Source: Staphylococcus equorum
Lineage (GTDB): Bacteria; Bacillota; Bacilli; Staphylococcales; Staphylococcaceae
Direction of reading: 5' to 3'
DNA length: 64,000 nucleotides
NCBI RefSeq assembly: GCF_029531845.1
Contig: NZ_JAMBPV010000004.1
Location: 62,001 to 126,000, forward strand
Shown: positions 52,923 through 63,048 of the stretch, piece after piece
Layout: every line of letters starts with the position of its first letter
Numbering within the stretch: position 1 is the stretch's first letter
Program-made: the position numbers and the translations under genes
The notes under the pieces: generated by a model
Told to the model about the DNA's origin: nothing
Seen by the model: only the letters and a program-made list of their open reading frames with translations
Database searches by the model: none

Positions 52923-53266
52923 ACTTTGACGAGTTGCGACAACTTACTTCGCGCTATATCGGTTACATTCCAGAACGCGAACTATACTGTATGACGCCCA
53001 AAGAGTGGAAGGATTGGCTTATTGGCGGTCAAGATAGATTACTAGACGATAAAGAGAACAACTTACACATGGCAGGCGCAAACGGCATGGTACAAGGTGG
53101 CAAACGCCTAACTAGAATGTACAAGGAAATAGAGCAAAGTAGATATGAAATTCGCGGCAAGTTACAAGAGTTTAGACGTAAACGAGCGGAAGAACGTAGG
53201 AAGCGTAAGGCAGAACGTGAAGCCGTCAAACGTGGATCACGCAAATTCTTAGAACAATTTAAATAA
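52916..53266 (+). CDS. tail assembly chaperone, -1 frame extension (gpT-like)
   Basis: Reading on in the -1 frame from the last codons of the short protein gives LIDFDELRQLTSRYIGYIPE, RELYCMTPKEWKDWLI and a strongly basic C-terminus (EERRKRKAEREAVKRGSRKF). There is no start codon with a ribosome site for it alone, so it must be made by -1 frameshifting (fusion of about 269 aa). The junction GCG-AAA-CCC-TTA-TAG is not a canonical heptamer. Confidence 0.75.
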   Translation, partial: LIDFDELRQLTSRYIGYIPERELYCMTPKEWKDWLIGGQDRLLDDKENNLHMAGANGMVQGGKRLTRMYKEIEQSRYEIRGKLQEFRRKRAEERRKRKAEREAVKRGSRKFLEQFK

Positions 53267-53280
53267 AGGGGGGTTAACTA

Positions 53281-56190
53281 TTGGAAAAGAATTTTGTTGC
53301 TCGCATTATGGCAAATATTAAAAACTTCGAGCGTAACATCAATAAAGCTCAACGATTGGCGAAGTCGTCAATACCACGTGAAGTGACTACAGATGTAGAC
53401 GCTAAAATCGGTAAGTTTCAACGTGCCTTAATGAAAGCAAAAGCAATGGCACAGAAATTCAGACATCACACTGTAAAGGTAGATGTCGATACTTCCGCAA
53501 CATCTAAAATGCGTAAAGCATTTGGCGCAATTGAAAGGGAAATACAAACGTTTCAAGGTAGAGTGGATAGGTTAGCTGGTGACATTAGATCATTTGGTAC
53601 TGTATTTTCACAAACCTTTAAAGGTGTAATGCTTACGGCTGTACAAGGACTTATTCCAGTTATTGGTGGATTAGTACCGGCATTGTTCGCTGTGCTTAAC
53701 GCTGTAAAAGCCTTGTCGGGTGGTGTCGTTGCCCTTGCGGGTGTGGGTGCAATTGGTCTGGCTGGTTTCGCGTCGTATGCGTTTATGGCTGCAAGTGCTA
53801 TTAAAATGCTAGACGATGGAACTATAGAAGCTAGTAAGTCTACAAAAGCATACGAGGACGCCCTCGAAGGTGTTAAATCTCAATGGCAAGAGATTATTAA
53901 ATTAAACGCCGATAGCATATTCCAGTCGATGGCTAACGGTTTAAATGCTATGAAATCAGCTTTGAAATCATTAACGCCATTTTTTAGTGGTGTGGCTAAA
54001 GGAGTAGAAAAAGCGAGTGCATCATTGCTTAAATGGACGCAAACAAGCGCAGTAGCGAAGAAATTTTTCAATATGCTTAACACTACTGGCGTATCTGTAT
54101 TTAACAAGCTATTAAGCGCAGCAGGAAGATTCGGCGATGGATTAGTTAATGTATTCACTCAATTAGCGCCATTATTCCAATGGTCAGCTAACTGGTTAAA
54201 CAGATTAGGTAAGTCATTTCAAACGTGGGCGAATAGCGCAAACGGACAGAACAGCATTAAGCAATTCATGGAATACACAAAAACAAACTTGCCTATCATA
54301 GGTAATATTTTCAAGAATGTGTTCGCCGGTATCGCTAACTTAATGAAAGCGTTTGGTAAGAACTCAACGAACATTTTCAAATACTTGGAAGAAATGAGCG
54401 CTAAATTCCGTGAATGGTCGAAAACAGTAGGCGAATCACAAGGGTTTAAAAACTTTGTTAACTACATGCAAGAAAACGGACCAGTGATAATGAAATTGAT
54501 CGGTAATATTGTGCGCTCATTAGTAGCGTTCGGCGTCGCAATGGCACCAATAGCAAGCGCAATCTTGAAGGTTGTAACTAAAATTGTCGAGTTTACAGCA
54601 ACGTTGATGGAAAATCACCCGTGGGTAGCTAAAATGGCTGGTATAGCGCTTATATTAATGGGCGCGTTGTGGTCTTTAATGATGCCTTTGATGGCTGTTA
54701 ACGGCGTCTTAGGACTATTCGGAACATCAATATTGGGGCTTATTACTAAATTTGCACAAGCTGGTGTTGCAAGTAAGATATTTAGCGGAATAATGACCGT
54801 ATTAAAGAATGTATTCAAATTCTTAGTTAATCCAATAGGTATGATTATAAGAGCTTTACCGGCATTAGGTACAGCGTTCACAGCTTTAACGGGGCCAATT
54901 GGCATCGTACTTGGTGCTATAGCGTTATTAGTTGGTGGCTTCGTGTGGTTATGGCAAACAAACGAAACGTTCCGTGACTTCATGACAGAAACGTGGGAGA
55001 AAATATCTACTGCGGTAAGTGGTGCGATACAAGGGATCATCGGTTGGTTTCAACAATTATGGGGGTCAATCCAGACCACACTACAACCTATCATGCCAAT
55101 ATTGCAATTACTTGGCGACATGTTTGGTAAGATTTTCGGCATAATCATTGTGACCGTCATTAGTAATGTCATTTTAGCGTTTCAAGCATTGTGGGCTATC
55201 GGGTCTATAGTGTTTCAAGTATTAGGAATGGCGATACAAATTTTCGTGAATACAGTGGTGTCATTATTCACTATTATTATCCAATTACTAACTGGCGATT
55301 TCGCCGGTGCGTGGGTCACTTTAAAGAATATGATATCTACAAATTTAGATATAATTTGGTCGACAATATCAAATATTTGGGGCATAATTACCAGTTTTCT
55401 AGGTAATGCGATGGAAACTATAAAGGGCTTAATTTCCACAGCTTGGTCTATAATTTCTGGAAATACTAAATCAAAAGTACAAGAAATTTGGAACTCGATA
55501 ACTAGTAAATTTTCAGAAATTACCAACGACATAAATCAAAAAGTAACTGATTGGGTTAATAAAGTAAATAACGGTTTCGTCAATATGGTGCAATCGGCTA
55601 TTGACGGAATGGGTAGTTTTTTACAATCCATTGTTGACGGTTTCTGGAAAGTCGTAAATGGCGTTGGTGATGGTGTGAATCGTGCAGTTGATAAAGCTAA
55701 GTCATTCGTTGGTGACATGATGGACGCCGGGGGGGATTTAATCGCTGGTTTAGCCGACGGTATTATGAATGGTGCATCTAAAGTTATAGAAGCAGCAGGA
55801 AATGTAGCAAGTAAGGCGATTGCTAAAGCTAAAAGTGTACTAGGTATACATTCACCTTCTCGCGTATTCCGTGGAATTGGCGGTTATATGATGCAAGGTA
55901 TGGCGCTTGGCGTTAGTGGTGGTCAAGGTAGCGCAGTATCAGCCGTTTCTAAAGCTGCTAACTTAGTTAGTGATGCTTTTGATGCAAACCTAGATAGCGA
56001 CCTTACAAACGGGGTTAATGCTAACTTAGGCGGCAACGTAGACAAGCATCTAACTAAAGATGTACGACACAGTATGACTGAAAACTCACGCCCTATTGTG
56101 AACTTAAATGTACACAACGAAAGTGATATACCGGCTATTAAATCATGGATAGATGACGCAAACGCACGCGAAGGCGCGCTAACATATTAA
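53281..56190 (+). CDS. tail tape measure protein
   Basis: 969 aa, TTG start with AAGGGGGG upstream. A coiled-coil N-terminus (about 1-110), a long hydrophobic centre with many membrane-like helices (for example GLIPVIGGLVPALFAVLNAV), and a C-terminal region VLGIHSPSRVFRGIGGYMMQ, the P-S-R-V-F/M motif typical of these proteins. It sets tail length and may help DNA cross the membrane. No M23 or SLT lysin domain is visible. Confidence 0.93.
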   Translation: MEKNFVARIMANIKNFERNINKAQRLAKSSIPREVTTDVDAKIGKFQRALMKAKAMAQKFRHHTVKVDVDTSATSKMRKAFGAIEREIQTFQGRVDRLAGDIRSFGTVFSQTFKGVMLTAVQGLIPVIGGLVPALFAVLNAVKALSGGVVALAGVGAIGLAGFASYAFMAASAIKMLDDGTIEASKSTKAYEDALEGVKSQWQEIIKLNADSIFQSMANGLNAMKSALKSLTPFFSGVAKGVEKASASLLKWTQTSAVAKKFFNMLNTTGVSVFNKLLSAAGRFGDGLVNVFTQLAPLFQWSANWLNRLGKSFQTWANSANGQNSIKQFMEYTKTNLPIIGNIFKNVFAGIANLMKAFGKNSTNIFKYLEEMSAKFREWSKTVGESQGFKNFVNYMQENGPVIMKLIGNIVRSLVAFGVAMAPIASAILKVVTKIVEFTATLMENHPWVAKMAGIALILMGALWSLMMPLMAVNGVLGLFGTSILGLITKFAQAGVASKIFSGIMTVLKNVFKFLVNPIGMIIRALPALGTAFTALTGPIGIVLGAIALLVGGFVWLWQTNETFRDFMTETWEKISTAVSGAIQGIIGWFQQLWGSIQTTLQPIMPILQLLGDMFGKIFGIIIVTVISNVILAFQALWAIGSIVFQVLGMAIQIFVNTVVSLFTIIIQLLTGDFAGAWVTLKNMISTNLDIIWSTISNIWGIITSFLGNAMETIKGLISTAWSIISGNTKSKVQEIWNSITSKFSEITNDINQKVTDWVNKVNNGFVNMVQSAIDGMGSFLQSIVDGFWKVVNGVGDGVNRAVDKAKSFVGDMMDAGGDLIAGLADGIMNGASKVIEAAGNVASKAIAKAKSVLGIHSPSRVFRGIGGYMMQGMALGVSGGQGSAVSAVSKAANLVSDAFDANLDSDLTNGVNANLGGNVDKHLTKDVRHSMTENSRPIVNLNVHNESDIPAIKSWIDDANAREGALTY

Positions 56191-56204
56191 AAGGGGGTGC
56201 TTTC

Positions 56205-57137
56205 TTGCCTATTATGTACGATATAGAAGTCGTGAAGGGTGGTAATAAATATCGTGTAAGCGACAACCCTTTCACGCATCAAAACATCGAAGTTACTGGC
56301 TACGATGTACAAAGTGCAGGGTATAATCGAGAGTTTAACAGTGTAGAGCGGTTAAATGGTCGATTTCTCAACGCCACAATGGAAGAAATGAAAACAGTAA
56401 CGATGCGCCTAAGATATTCCGTATCAAGAGTCGCGCATGTTGCGCATTTAAGAAGCGAGCTGCAGAAGTTATTTAGCGGTTCGTTTTTTTTGCGCGAATT
56501 ATCAGCAAGTGACAACACAATCGAGTTTTTAGGATTCAATGATCCAGATAAAAAATTCGAACTGGAATACTCGGATGGTCGACAGTTAAAAGTCGGTTTA
56601 GTAAGCCCAATATCATTAGATAGTACACAAACGTCGGGCGATATAGAACTAGAATTTGAAACAATAGAATTACCATATTTCGAAAGCATCGCATACAACA
56701 CAGCACTATCAACTAACCCTAATATGGAATGTTGGGCGCTGGCAGACGATGTCGCTTGGAATGAAAACGACGATTATAGAAAAAACAAATTTTATAACAT
56801 TCAAGATGGTTATTATTACTATTTAGGCGATGTAACTATAGAGCAATTCAATCAAGATTATTCAGTCGAAATTGTTCTTGGTAAAGACACGAAAGATTTC
56901 ACTTTCTACATTGGCAATCATGACATGATGCGCATTAGTGGTTTGAATATGAAAGCTGGCGACAAAATCAAATACGATGGCTTACAAACGTTTAAAAACG
57001 GTATATCAGTCGACGCTACATCATCTGGAACGCATACATCGGGCGCACAACCAGTTATCGAGCCGGGCAGTAATAATTTTCACTTTAATCAAGAGGTACA
57101 AAGTATCTACTTTAAAAATAAACTTTACTTTAGATAG
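56205..57137 (+). CDS. distal tail protein (Dit family)
   Basis: 310 aa, TTG start with GGGGGTG upstream. MPIMYDIEVVKGGNKYRVSD, then YDVQSAGYNREFNSVERLNG and TVTMRLRYSVSRVAHVAHLR: the siphovirus tail component that forms the hub hexamer. The second half is a larger, galectin-like domain than in minimal Dit proteins. Confidence 0.88.
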   Translation: MPIMYDIEVVKGGNKYRVSDNPFTHQNIEVTGYDVQSAGYNREFNSVERLNGRFLNATMEEMKTVTMRLRYSVSRVAHVAHLRSELQKLFSGSFFLRELSASDNTIEFLGFNDPDKKFELEYSDGRQLKVGLVSPISLDSTQTSGDIELEFETIELPYFESIAYNTALSTNPNMECWALADDVAWNENDDYRKNKFYNIQDGYYYYLGDVTIEQFNQDYSVEIVLGKDTKDFTFYIGNHDMMRISGLNMKAGDKIKYDGLQTFKNGISVDATSSGTHTSGAQPVIEPGSNNFHFNQEVQSIYFKNKLYFR

Positions 57138-57149
57138 GAGGTCACGCAA

Positions 57150-58607
57150 TTGGCAATAATAGTAAGAAGTTTACAAGGGCGTGGCTTTCCGCTAAGTACA
57201 AGTACGAAAGTTACGCAAAAGATATCGCAAGAAGGAACGCTCGAATTTGATATCGTAGAAAACCCAGATAATTACGATTTACTAAACAGTATCACTAAAA
57301 TGTGGAGGGTAACCCGTGTAGGTGGTCCTACAGACTTAAAAGAGTATCGCGTTGTTATGACAGATAAATCAAGTGTCGGGCAAGTGCAAACACTGCACGT
57401 TAAAGCAAAAGAGCGAGAAGTCGACGATCTCAACAGTGATCGCATTTACGAATCGTATAACGGTAGTTTCACAGGCAAGAAGTATTTCGATATGGTATTC
57501 AAAAAGAGTGGCTACAAATACAAGTTGAAAGATAAAGTGAACGCAAGTAGCTTTGAAAGTCTAGGCGAAGGCGATACACGTTGGGAATTATTCAAAAAAG
57601 GACTCGACCGTTTCACACTAGAATATACTTACGACGAGAAAACAAAAACTTTCACTTTAGAAACATCTATCGAGCATCAAGCGAAATACTTCATTGATAG
57701 TCGCGTCAATGCGAATAATATCAAAATTGAGGAGGACGCAACTGATGCTTTTACCTTTATTAAAGGTTATGGCGATTTCACAGACGAGGGCGGATATAGT
57801 ACAGCTGGCTTGATCATGGAATACACCCACCCACTAGCAAGTGTAATAGGGAAACGTCATGCGCCCCCCGTTATCGACGGTCGCGTCAAAAAAGAGAAAA
57901 CAATGGACGCGATGCTAAAATCAGTTATAGGGCAAAGTATTAAGACATCGTTATCACTTGATTTCGTAACACTACCCAATCATTACAAAAATGCTGTACC
58001 GATACCAGGTGATGTCGTTCGCGTTAGGGATAACTTAACAGGATTGAATGACGACGCTCGAATAGTAGAAGTTACAACCGTACGCGATCCTTTCGGCAAA
58101 GTTAAGAGCCAAGATGTCGTTTTCGGTGATTTTCGCATGCGTGAAAAGTATATGCGTAATCTAAATAACGCCGTTAAATACGTCGGTGGTCTAGGTGGCG
58201 TAAATTCAACTAATCCCGGCAAAGAAAGTCGTATCACAGCTGAAAAGATTGGTGCGAACGCCAAAGCTACAGCTAACATAATTGATAGTACCAACGCTTT
58301 AAACTTTTCGGCAAATGGCATATCTAATAAAACTGGTGGCGCTGGTGGTGGCATTTCATTCGTCAAAGAGGGGTTGTATTACGAAACAGGCAACGAGGAC
58401 GACGAGCCTATCCTTATAGCGAACGATAAAGGTATCAACACCGAATCTATACCGAAAGCGACAACGTCCAAAGATGGTCTTATGAGCGCATCAGACAAGA
58501 AGAAAATAGATAGCATTAAAACTGACGCTATTCTAATGAATGGCACAGATGGCAAAAGTTACAAACTCACTATAAATAATGGTGAAATAAAAGCAACGGA
58601 GGTATAG
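57150..58607 (+). CDS. tail-associated protein, prophage endopeptidase tail family
   Basis: 485 aa, TTG start with AGGAGG upstream. N-terminal hub domain (GFPLSTSTKVTQKISQEGTL, then VVMTDKSSVGQVQTLHVKAK) is the Tal/gp27-like ring; the C-terminal part is linked through AKATANIIDSTNALNFSANG to a short fibre-like end. It caps the tail tip below Dit. Family members can carry peptidoglycan-cutting domains, none evident here. Confidence 0.88.
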   Translation: MAIIVRSLQGRGFPLSTSTKVTQKISQEGTLEFDIVENPDNYDLLNSITKMWRVTRVGGPTDLKEYRVVMTDKSSVGQVQTLHVKAKEREVDDLNSDRIYESYNGSFTGKKYFDMVFKKSGYKYKLKDKVNASSFESLGEGDTRWELFKKGLDRFTLEYTYDEKTKTFTLETSIEHQAKYFIDSRVNANNIKIEEDATDAFTFIKGYGDFTDEGGYSTAGLIMEYTHPLASVIGKRHAPPVIDGRVKKEKTMDAMLKSVIGQSIKTSLSLDFVTLPNHYKNAVPIPGDVVRVRDNLTGLNDDARIVEVTTVRDPFGKVKSQDVVFGDFRMREKYMRNLNNAVKYVGGLGGVNSTNPGKESRITAEKIGANAKATANIIDSTNALNFSANGISNKTGGAGGGISFVKEGLYYETGNEDDEPILIANDKGINTESIPKATTSKDGLMSASDKKKIDSIKTDAILMNGTDGKSYKLTINNGEIKATEV

Positions 58608-58608
58608 C

Positions 58609-61272
58609 ATGAGTTTAAACTTAATTAAAAAACTTCATTCTGTATTCGGTCAAAAATTTGTAAATCAAGTTGAAAGTAATTTTGAGGACATCGAAAGCTA
58701 TACAGACCGAAACGAATCATACAAAGAATCACATAAGAACACTGAAAAGAAAGCACATAACACTACGCAAATTATTCACAAAATGGTCGACGGTTTAGAA
58801 ACGTTGACATCAGATGAATTGAAATATCAACGCGAACAAATAGCCGAGTTAGTGCTTGGTCATAACGGAAACGGAATACAAGAATTAACAGCATCGCGCA
58901 CATCAATGGACGCGAAACGTTTCCCGGACTTGAGCAATAGACTTTATCACGACTTCTTAAAAGAGAAGAACGACCGTGAGAAAGCAGATGCCGAACTAAA
59001 AGCAATGATCCAACGTAATGTTAATGTTGATGACTACGGCGGTGATCCTACCGGTAAAAAAGATAGTTCGGAAGCCTTCAAAAAAGCTCTGGGAAGTGGT
59101 GGCGTAACTGTTAACCTTTCGGCTGGTACTTACTTGTTAGATAAAGGTATCAAATTACCTAACTACACACGTTTAGTAGGGCAAGGGCAAGACATTTCAA
59201 CTATTAAGTTATCAACTAAAGCACCACGCGAAACAATCGCTATTACCAACTTAAAAATGAGTGGTGAAGCAAGATGTATCAGTATCGAACATTTAGCTGT
59301 TAATGGCGACAAAATGAATCGTTTCCCAGAAGGTAACGGCGATTACATGGGGTCTAATCCATCTGGCGGCTCGCTATCGAGTAATATTCGCTTTGCCGGT
59401 GTAACTAAAGGATTTGTGCAAAACGTTAAATCATATGACCCACTTTTACACTGTATAGATGTAACGTTCGCTAGTGACGATTATTTCTATAAAGGTGACG
59501 GCGTACGCGTACCCGAAGAATTAGAATCTAAATATATTTGGATTGAGAATTGCGAAGCATACGGTTTCGGCGATGATGGTATCACTACCCATCACTCGAG
59601 ATATTTATTTATTTCAAATTGTTATTCTCACAGTCCTAAACCAAATCACGGTAACGCTAATGCCTTTGAAATAGATGACGGGTCACAATTCGTTATGATG
59701 ACTGGCAATACATCTTATAAGAGTTATGCGGGCATAGAAATAAAAGCACACGCTACTGCTTCGGCAAGTCATGGCATTGTGGTCAATGGTCATATTAGTA
59801 TCAAAGACTGTCGTTCGTATAACCCACGACATATTGGTCATCATCATGCGACGACAGATGTTTCAAAAACTGCGAAAAGTATAGTCTTAAATGACTGTAT
59901 AGCTTTATTCCCTTACAAAAACGGTGTGTACAAAAACGCAGACCCTAGAGCATTAGTTATTTCGGCATATAGAAACATTGCAGTTAATAACTTCACAGCT
60001 ATTGGCGACAGTAGTTTCACATCGGGTCAACCGGCAATCGCAATACAATTTATGAGTGGCAATGTAGTTTTAAATAATATTAATATTAACGGTTTCCGAA
60101 ATGCGTCGGCAGACATCAAAGTAAATGGTGGCGCGAATAAAGGTAAAAACATTATCTTTAGTAATATTAATATATTCCAAAGTAGTAACAAAGGCGGTAT
60201 CGTCGGCGGATCTAAAGTGCAAGGTATGAAGATTATTGGCGCTAACCTACAAGGTAACGGCACAGGTAACGGCATTGAATCATATAACAACCTTGTCGAA
60301 GTTATTGGCTGTAGTGCTACTGGCTACGCTAACAACGCATTTATAGCTAACGAGAAGTATTCGGTCGTTCCAACAGTTGTAAAAGGTGGTTTTTCTGGTG
60401 GGTCTACTGGGTCTGCTGCTGTAGCGCCACAAAGTGCCATTTTAGCGTCAACGGGTAACTCGCGCGCTTATGATACACGTAGTTATGTATTAGGGTCTGG
60501 TGATAGCAGTATCGCCCGTGGGTCACGTTCAAGTGTTACCAACTCGCTACAATCAGAAACTTCAAAAGGTAATCACACACAAATGGTATTTAATAGTAAC
60601 CGTGTTAAGGCAGTTAAAAACTATCACGTTGTAGCTGGTTATGCTGATAAGGGCGGACCATCTGAAAAGAATATCAAATATGATTTAAGCACATATACAG
60701 GCACGATTACGTTAGCTGGTAAATTGAAGCAAGATAACGCGGATATTGCCGAGTTAATGGAATCGCAAAGTGGGCAACCAATTGAAATGGGTATGATTGT
60801 TGCGTTAGATGGTAGCAAAGTAAGAAAATCTCAACAAGGTGATCGTGATATAGGTGTGATTTCTGGTACTGCTTCATTAGTATCTAACGATAAATCATTC
60901 CATCATAAAGATAGATACTTGAAAGACGAGTACGGCGTAGTTATGACAGAACATAAAGAAGTAACTTATACAGATGATGAAGGTATCGAACATTCAGAGT
61001 GGCGTGATATTCCAGTAGACAATCCAGACTACGTCGAAGATTTAGAATATAAATCACGTTCGGAACGTCCGGAATGGAACACAGTAGGTATGTTAGGTCA
61101 AATCTACACAAATGTTGAAAAAGACGTTAGAGCGGGCGATTTCATCAGTGGTCGTGCTGGTATCGGCTTCAAAGATTATGAAAATGGTCGTGGTATTGTA
61201 ATGGAAATTACATCAGAATACACAGACGAACGCGGTTGTGCTATCGCCTTAGTATTATGGGGGGTTAAATAA
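58609..61272 (+). CDS. tail fibre with beta-helix and C-terminal Peptidase_G2 domain
   Basis: 887 aa. Residues 1-140 are helical attachment; about 140-190 is the pectate-lyase-like entry VNVDDYGGDPTGKKDSSEAF; then a right-handed beta-helix to about 600 (YFDRYLFISNC-type repeats such as HSRYLFISNCYSHSPKPNHG). The C-terminal part (GQPIEMGMIVALDGSKVRKS and GVISGTASLVSNDKSFHHKD) is an IMC autoproteolytic domain. Typical receptor-binding or wall-teichoic-acid-degrading fibre. Confidence 0.85.
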   Translation: MSLNLIKKLHSVFGQKFVNQVESNFEDIESYTDRNESYKESHKNTEKKAHNTTQIIHKMVDGLETLTSDELKYQREQIAELVLGHNGNGIQELTASRTSMDAKRFPDLSNRLYHDFLKEKNDREKADAELKAMIQRNVNVDDYGGDPTGKKDSSEAFKKALGSGGVTVNLSAGTYLLDKGIKLPNYTRLVGQGQDISTIKLSTKAPRETIAITNLKMSGEARCISIEHLAVNGDKMNRFPEGNGDYMGSNPSGGSLSSNIRFAGVTKGFVQNVKSYDPLLHCIDVTFASDDYFYKGDGVRVPEELESKYIWIENCEAYGFGDDGITTHHSRYLFISNCYSHSPKPNHGNANAFEIDDGSQFVMMTGNTSYKSYAGIEIKAHATASASHGIVVNGHISIKDCRSYNPRHIGHHHATTDVSKTAKSIVLNDCIALFPYKNGVYKNADPRALVISAYRNIAVNNFTAIGDSSFTSGQPAIAIQFMSGNVVLNNININGFRNASADIKVNGGANKGKNIIFSNINIFQSSNKGGIVGGSKVQGMKIIGANLQGNGTGNGIESYNNLVEVIGCSATGYANNAFIANEKYSVVPTVVKGGFSGGSTGSAAVAPQSAILASTGNSRAYDTRSYVLGSGDSSIARGSRSSVTNSLQSETSKGNHTQMVFNSNRVKAVKNYHVVAGYADKGGPSEKNIKYDLSTYTGTITLAGKLKQDNADIAELMESQSGQPIEMGMIVALDGSKVRKSQQGDRDIGVISGTASLVSNDKSFHHKDRYLKDEYGVVMTEHKEVTYTDDEGIEHSEWRDIPVDNPDYVEDLEYKSRSERPEWNTVGMLGQIYTNVEKDVRAGDFISGRAGIGFKDYENGRGIVMEITSEYTDERGCAIALVLWGVK

Positions 61273-62795
61273 TGGAATTAGAGAAATTAGTCAAGATTAA
61301 TTTAGACGAAGAACCTATCGACACGGCGGTACAACACAAAAATATCGCTTTTTACAACCTAGATAAAAACACCGCGAAGTTTCAATTTTTAGTTACAAAT
61401 AAGAAACGCCCTTTACTTGTTTCGTCAAAGAATGTTAAAGGGTATGCGTTTTTTAAATCAGAAAATGGCTCGACATCGGGCGCTATAAACTTAGATTTCA
61501 TCGACCCTATGAAAGGCTTATTAGGCTTAACATTGCCTACACACTTTTTAAACGCAGCTACTAACACGCTTGTGTATGGTGAATTGTACTTATCATTGAA
61601 TGATGCAGACGGAAAAGGCAAGGACGACACAGTCGTTCTAGGTCGTTTCTCATTCAAAGTTAAAGAATCATTAATCAATGAAATTGAAAGCGACATCAAA
61701 GTACGTTATATACAAAAGTTCGATGATCTTAATGACGAAATTAGAGAAAAAGTAGACATGCTTACAATAGATATTGAAAATATCAACAACGTAGTGAGTG
61801 ACGTCAAAGAAGTAGGTGAAACAGCAAAAACCGACGTAACACTAACTAAAGATGCAAGTATCGAAGAATTAACGACAGCTAAAGATGCAGCAACTACCGA
61901 AGTTATTTCTGAAAAAACAAATGCTTTAACAGCTATCGACGAAAAAGAAGGACACGTTCAAACGTCTTATGAGTTAGCGTTAACAGACTTCAATACAAAC
62001 GCCGAAGCAGTAACAACATCATTTAACGAGAATACAACGAACGCGAACAACGTTATCGACGCTAAAATGACAGAATTTAACGCAAACTTAGCGAACAACA
62101 ACTTCGTAACTAACGAAGGACTTTCTAACACTATGAATGAATCTAATTGGCAAAAATTCAGATTGACGTTAGAAGATGGAGGAGCTATTTATATAAACTT
62201 CTCGGACAAAACGGAAGAAGATATCCTAGCGTTAGAAACTGGTATTTATTACCTATCCAATGCCACTATATCTGCGACACCATCGTCTAAAAATGCATTT
62301 GTTACTGTAAAACAAAGATCTGGCGGTGTGATTAAACACGTTGAGTTTAGACCTTACAACAGTTCGCAAGTGTGGTTAAATCGCTACTATACAGAATGGT
62401 CGGGTTGGGAATTAATCAGTCATGAAGTTTCTGATACCGATTGGATATTATTAGATTTCATCAACGGCGCAGTAGTAAACAACGCCGCTTTAGCTGACAA
62501 AGATAAAGGTTTCGTATCAGCTTATAGAATAGTCGAAGATAAAGGTACCAAACGCTTATTATTAAGACTTAACGGCTCGAACATAGATAGTGGTCAAATC
62601 ATTGCGCAATTGCCTAATGATATCGTTACAGGGCAACAAAGAGGGTTTGTGTCTACAGCAGACGCTAACGGCTTCGCAGTGGCTACAGTTAGAACTGGCG
62701 GACAGATTAATATTAATATTCCGGCACCACATACAAGTACATGGAAGAAAGCGACGACTAATTGGTTTTATGGTCAATTAGAATTTACTATATAA
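61272..62795 (+). CDS. BppU-family baseplate upper protein
   Basis: 507 aa, ATG overlaps the previous stop. N-terminal BppU domain (residues about 1-140: YNLDKNTAKFQFLVTNKKRP), a long Ala/Thr/Asn coiled coil (about 150-285), then a C-terminal beta domain with GFVSTADANGFAVATVRTGG. It links the receptor-binding part to the baseplate. GGGGGTT lies upstream. Confidence 0.88.
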   Translation: MELEKLVKINLDEEPIDTAVQHKNIAFYNLDKNTAKFQFLVTNKKRPLLVSSKNVKGYAFFKSENGSTSGAINLDFIDPMKGLLGLTLPTHFLNAATNTLVYGELYLSLNDADGKGKDDTVVLGRFSFKVKESLINEIESDIKVRYIQKFDDLNDEIREKVDMLTIDIENINNVVSDVKEVGETAKTDVTLTKDASIEELTTAKDAATTEVISEKTNALTAIDEKEGHVQTSYELALTDFNTNAEAVTTSFNENTTNANNVIDAKMTEFNANLANNNFVTNEGLSNTMNESNWQKFRLTLEDGGAIYINFSDKTEEDILALETGIYYLSNATISATPSSKNAFVTVKQRSGGVIKHVEFRPYNSSQVWLNRYYTEWSGWELISHEVSDTDWILLDFINGAVVNNAALADKDKGFVSAYRIVEDKGTKRLLLRLNGSNIDSGQIIAQLPNDIVTGQQRGFVSTADANGFAVATVRTGGQININIPAPHTSTWKKATTNWFYGQLEFTI

Positions 62796-62808
62796 GTGAG
62801 GTCACAAA

Positions 62809-62997
62809 ATGAAAATAGTTTATTTATGGAAGAACGGCACGCCGGTAATCGTTTATAAAAACGAAGATGGCGAGTTTGTTTATCCGGTAGAAAAGACGAC
62901 AGAAAATAAACCCCCTACAGGTATATATCAACCTTATTACTATGACGGTAATCAGTGGATAGGCAATACAGAAGAATCATACAAAGCAATGCTATAA
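62809..62997 (+). CDS. small tail-module protein, DUF2977-like
   Basis: 62 aa. MKIVYLWKNGTPVIVYKNED with Y-P-V-E-K and PPTGIYQPYYYDGNQWIGNT. Short proteins of this form follow the baseplate upper gene in staphylococcal phages. GAGGT upstream; strong terminator follows. Confidence 0.65.
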   Translation: MKIVYLWKNGTPVIVYKNEDGEFVYPVEKTTENKPPTGIYQPYYYDGNQWIGNTEESYKAML

Positions 62998-63003
62998 AAA
63001 TAC

Positions 63004-63036
63004 AATCCCTAACACTTCGGTGTTGGGGTTTTTTAA
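63004..63036 (+). terminator. rho-independent terminator
   Basis: CCCTAACAC-TTCG-GTGTTGGGG with TTTTTT tail, before the endolysin gene. Confidence 0.9.
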
Positions 63037-63048
63037 TGGGGTGAATTA

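Noticed and set aside
53880-54158. Minus-strand frames inside the tape measure gene (also 54615-55040 and 55215-55532)
   Set aside because: Shadows of the long plus-strand coding sequence, with no ribosome sites.
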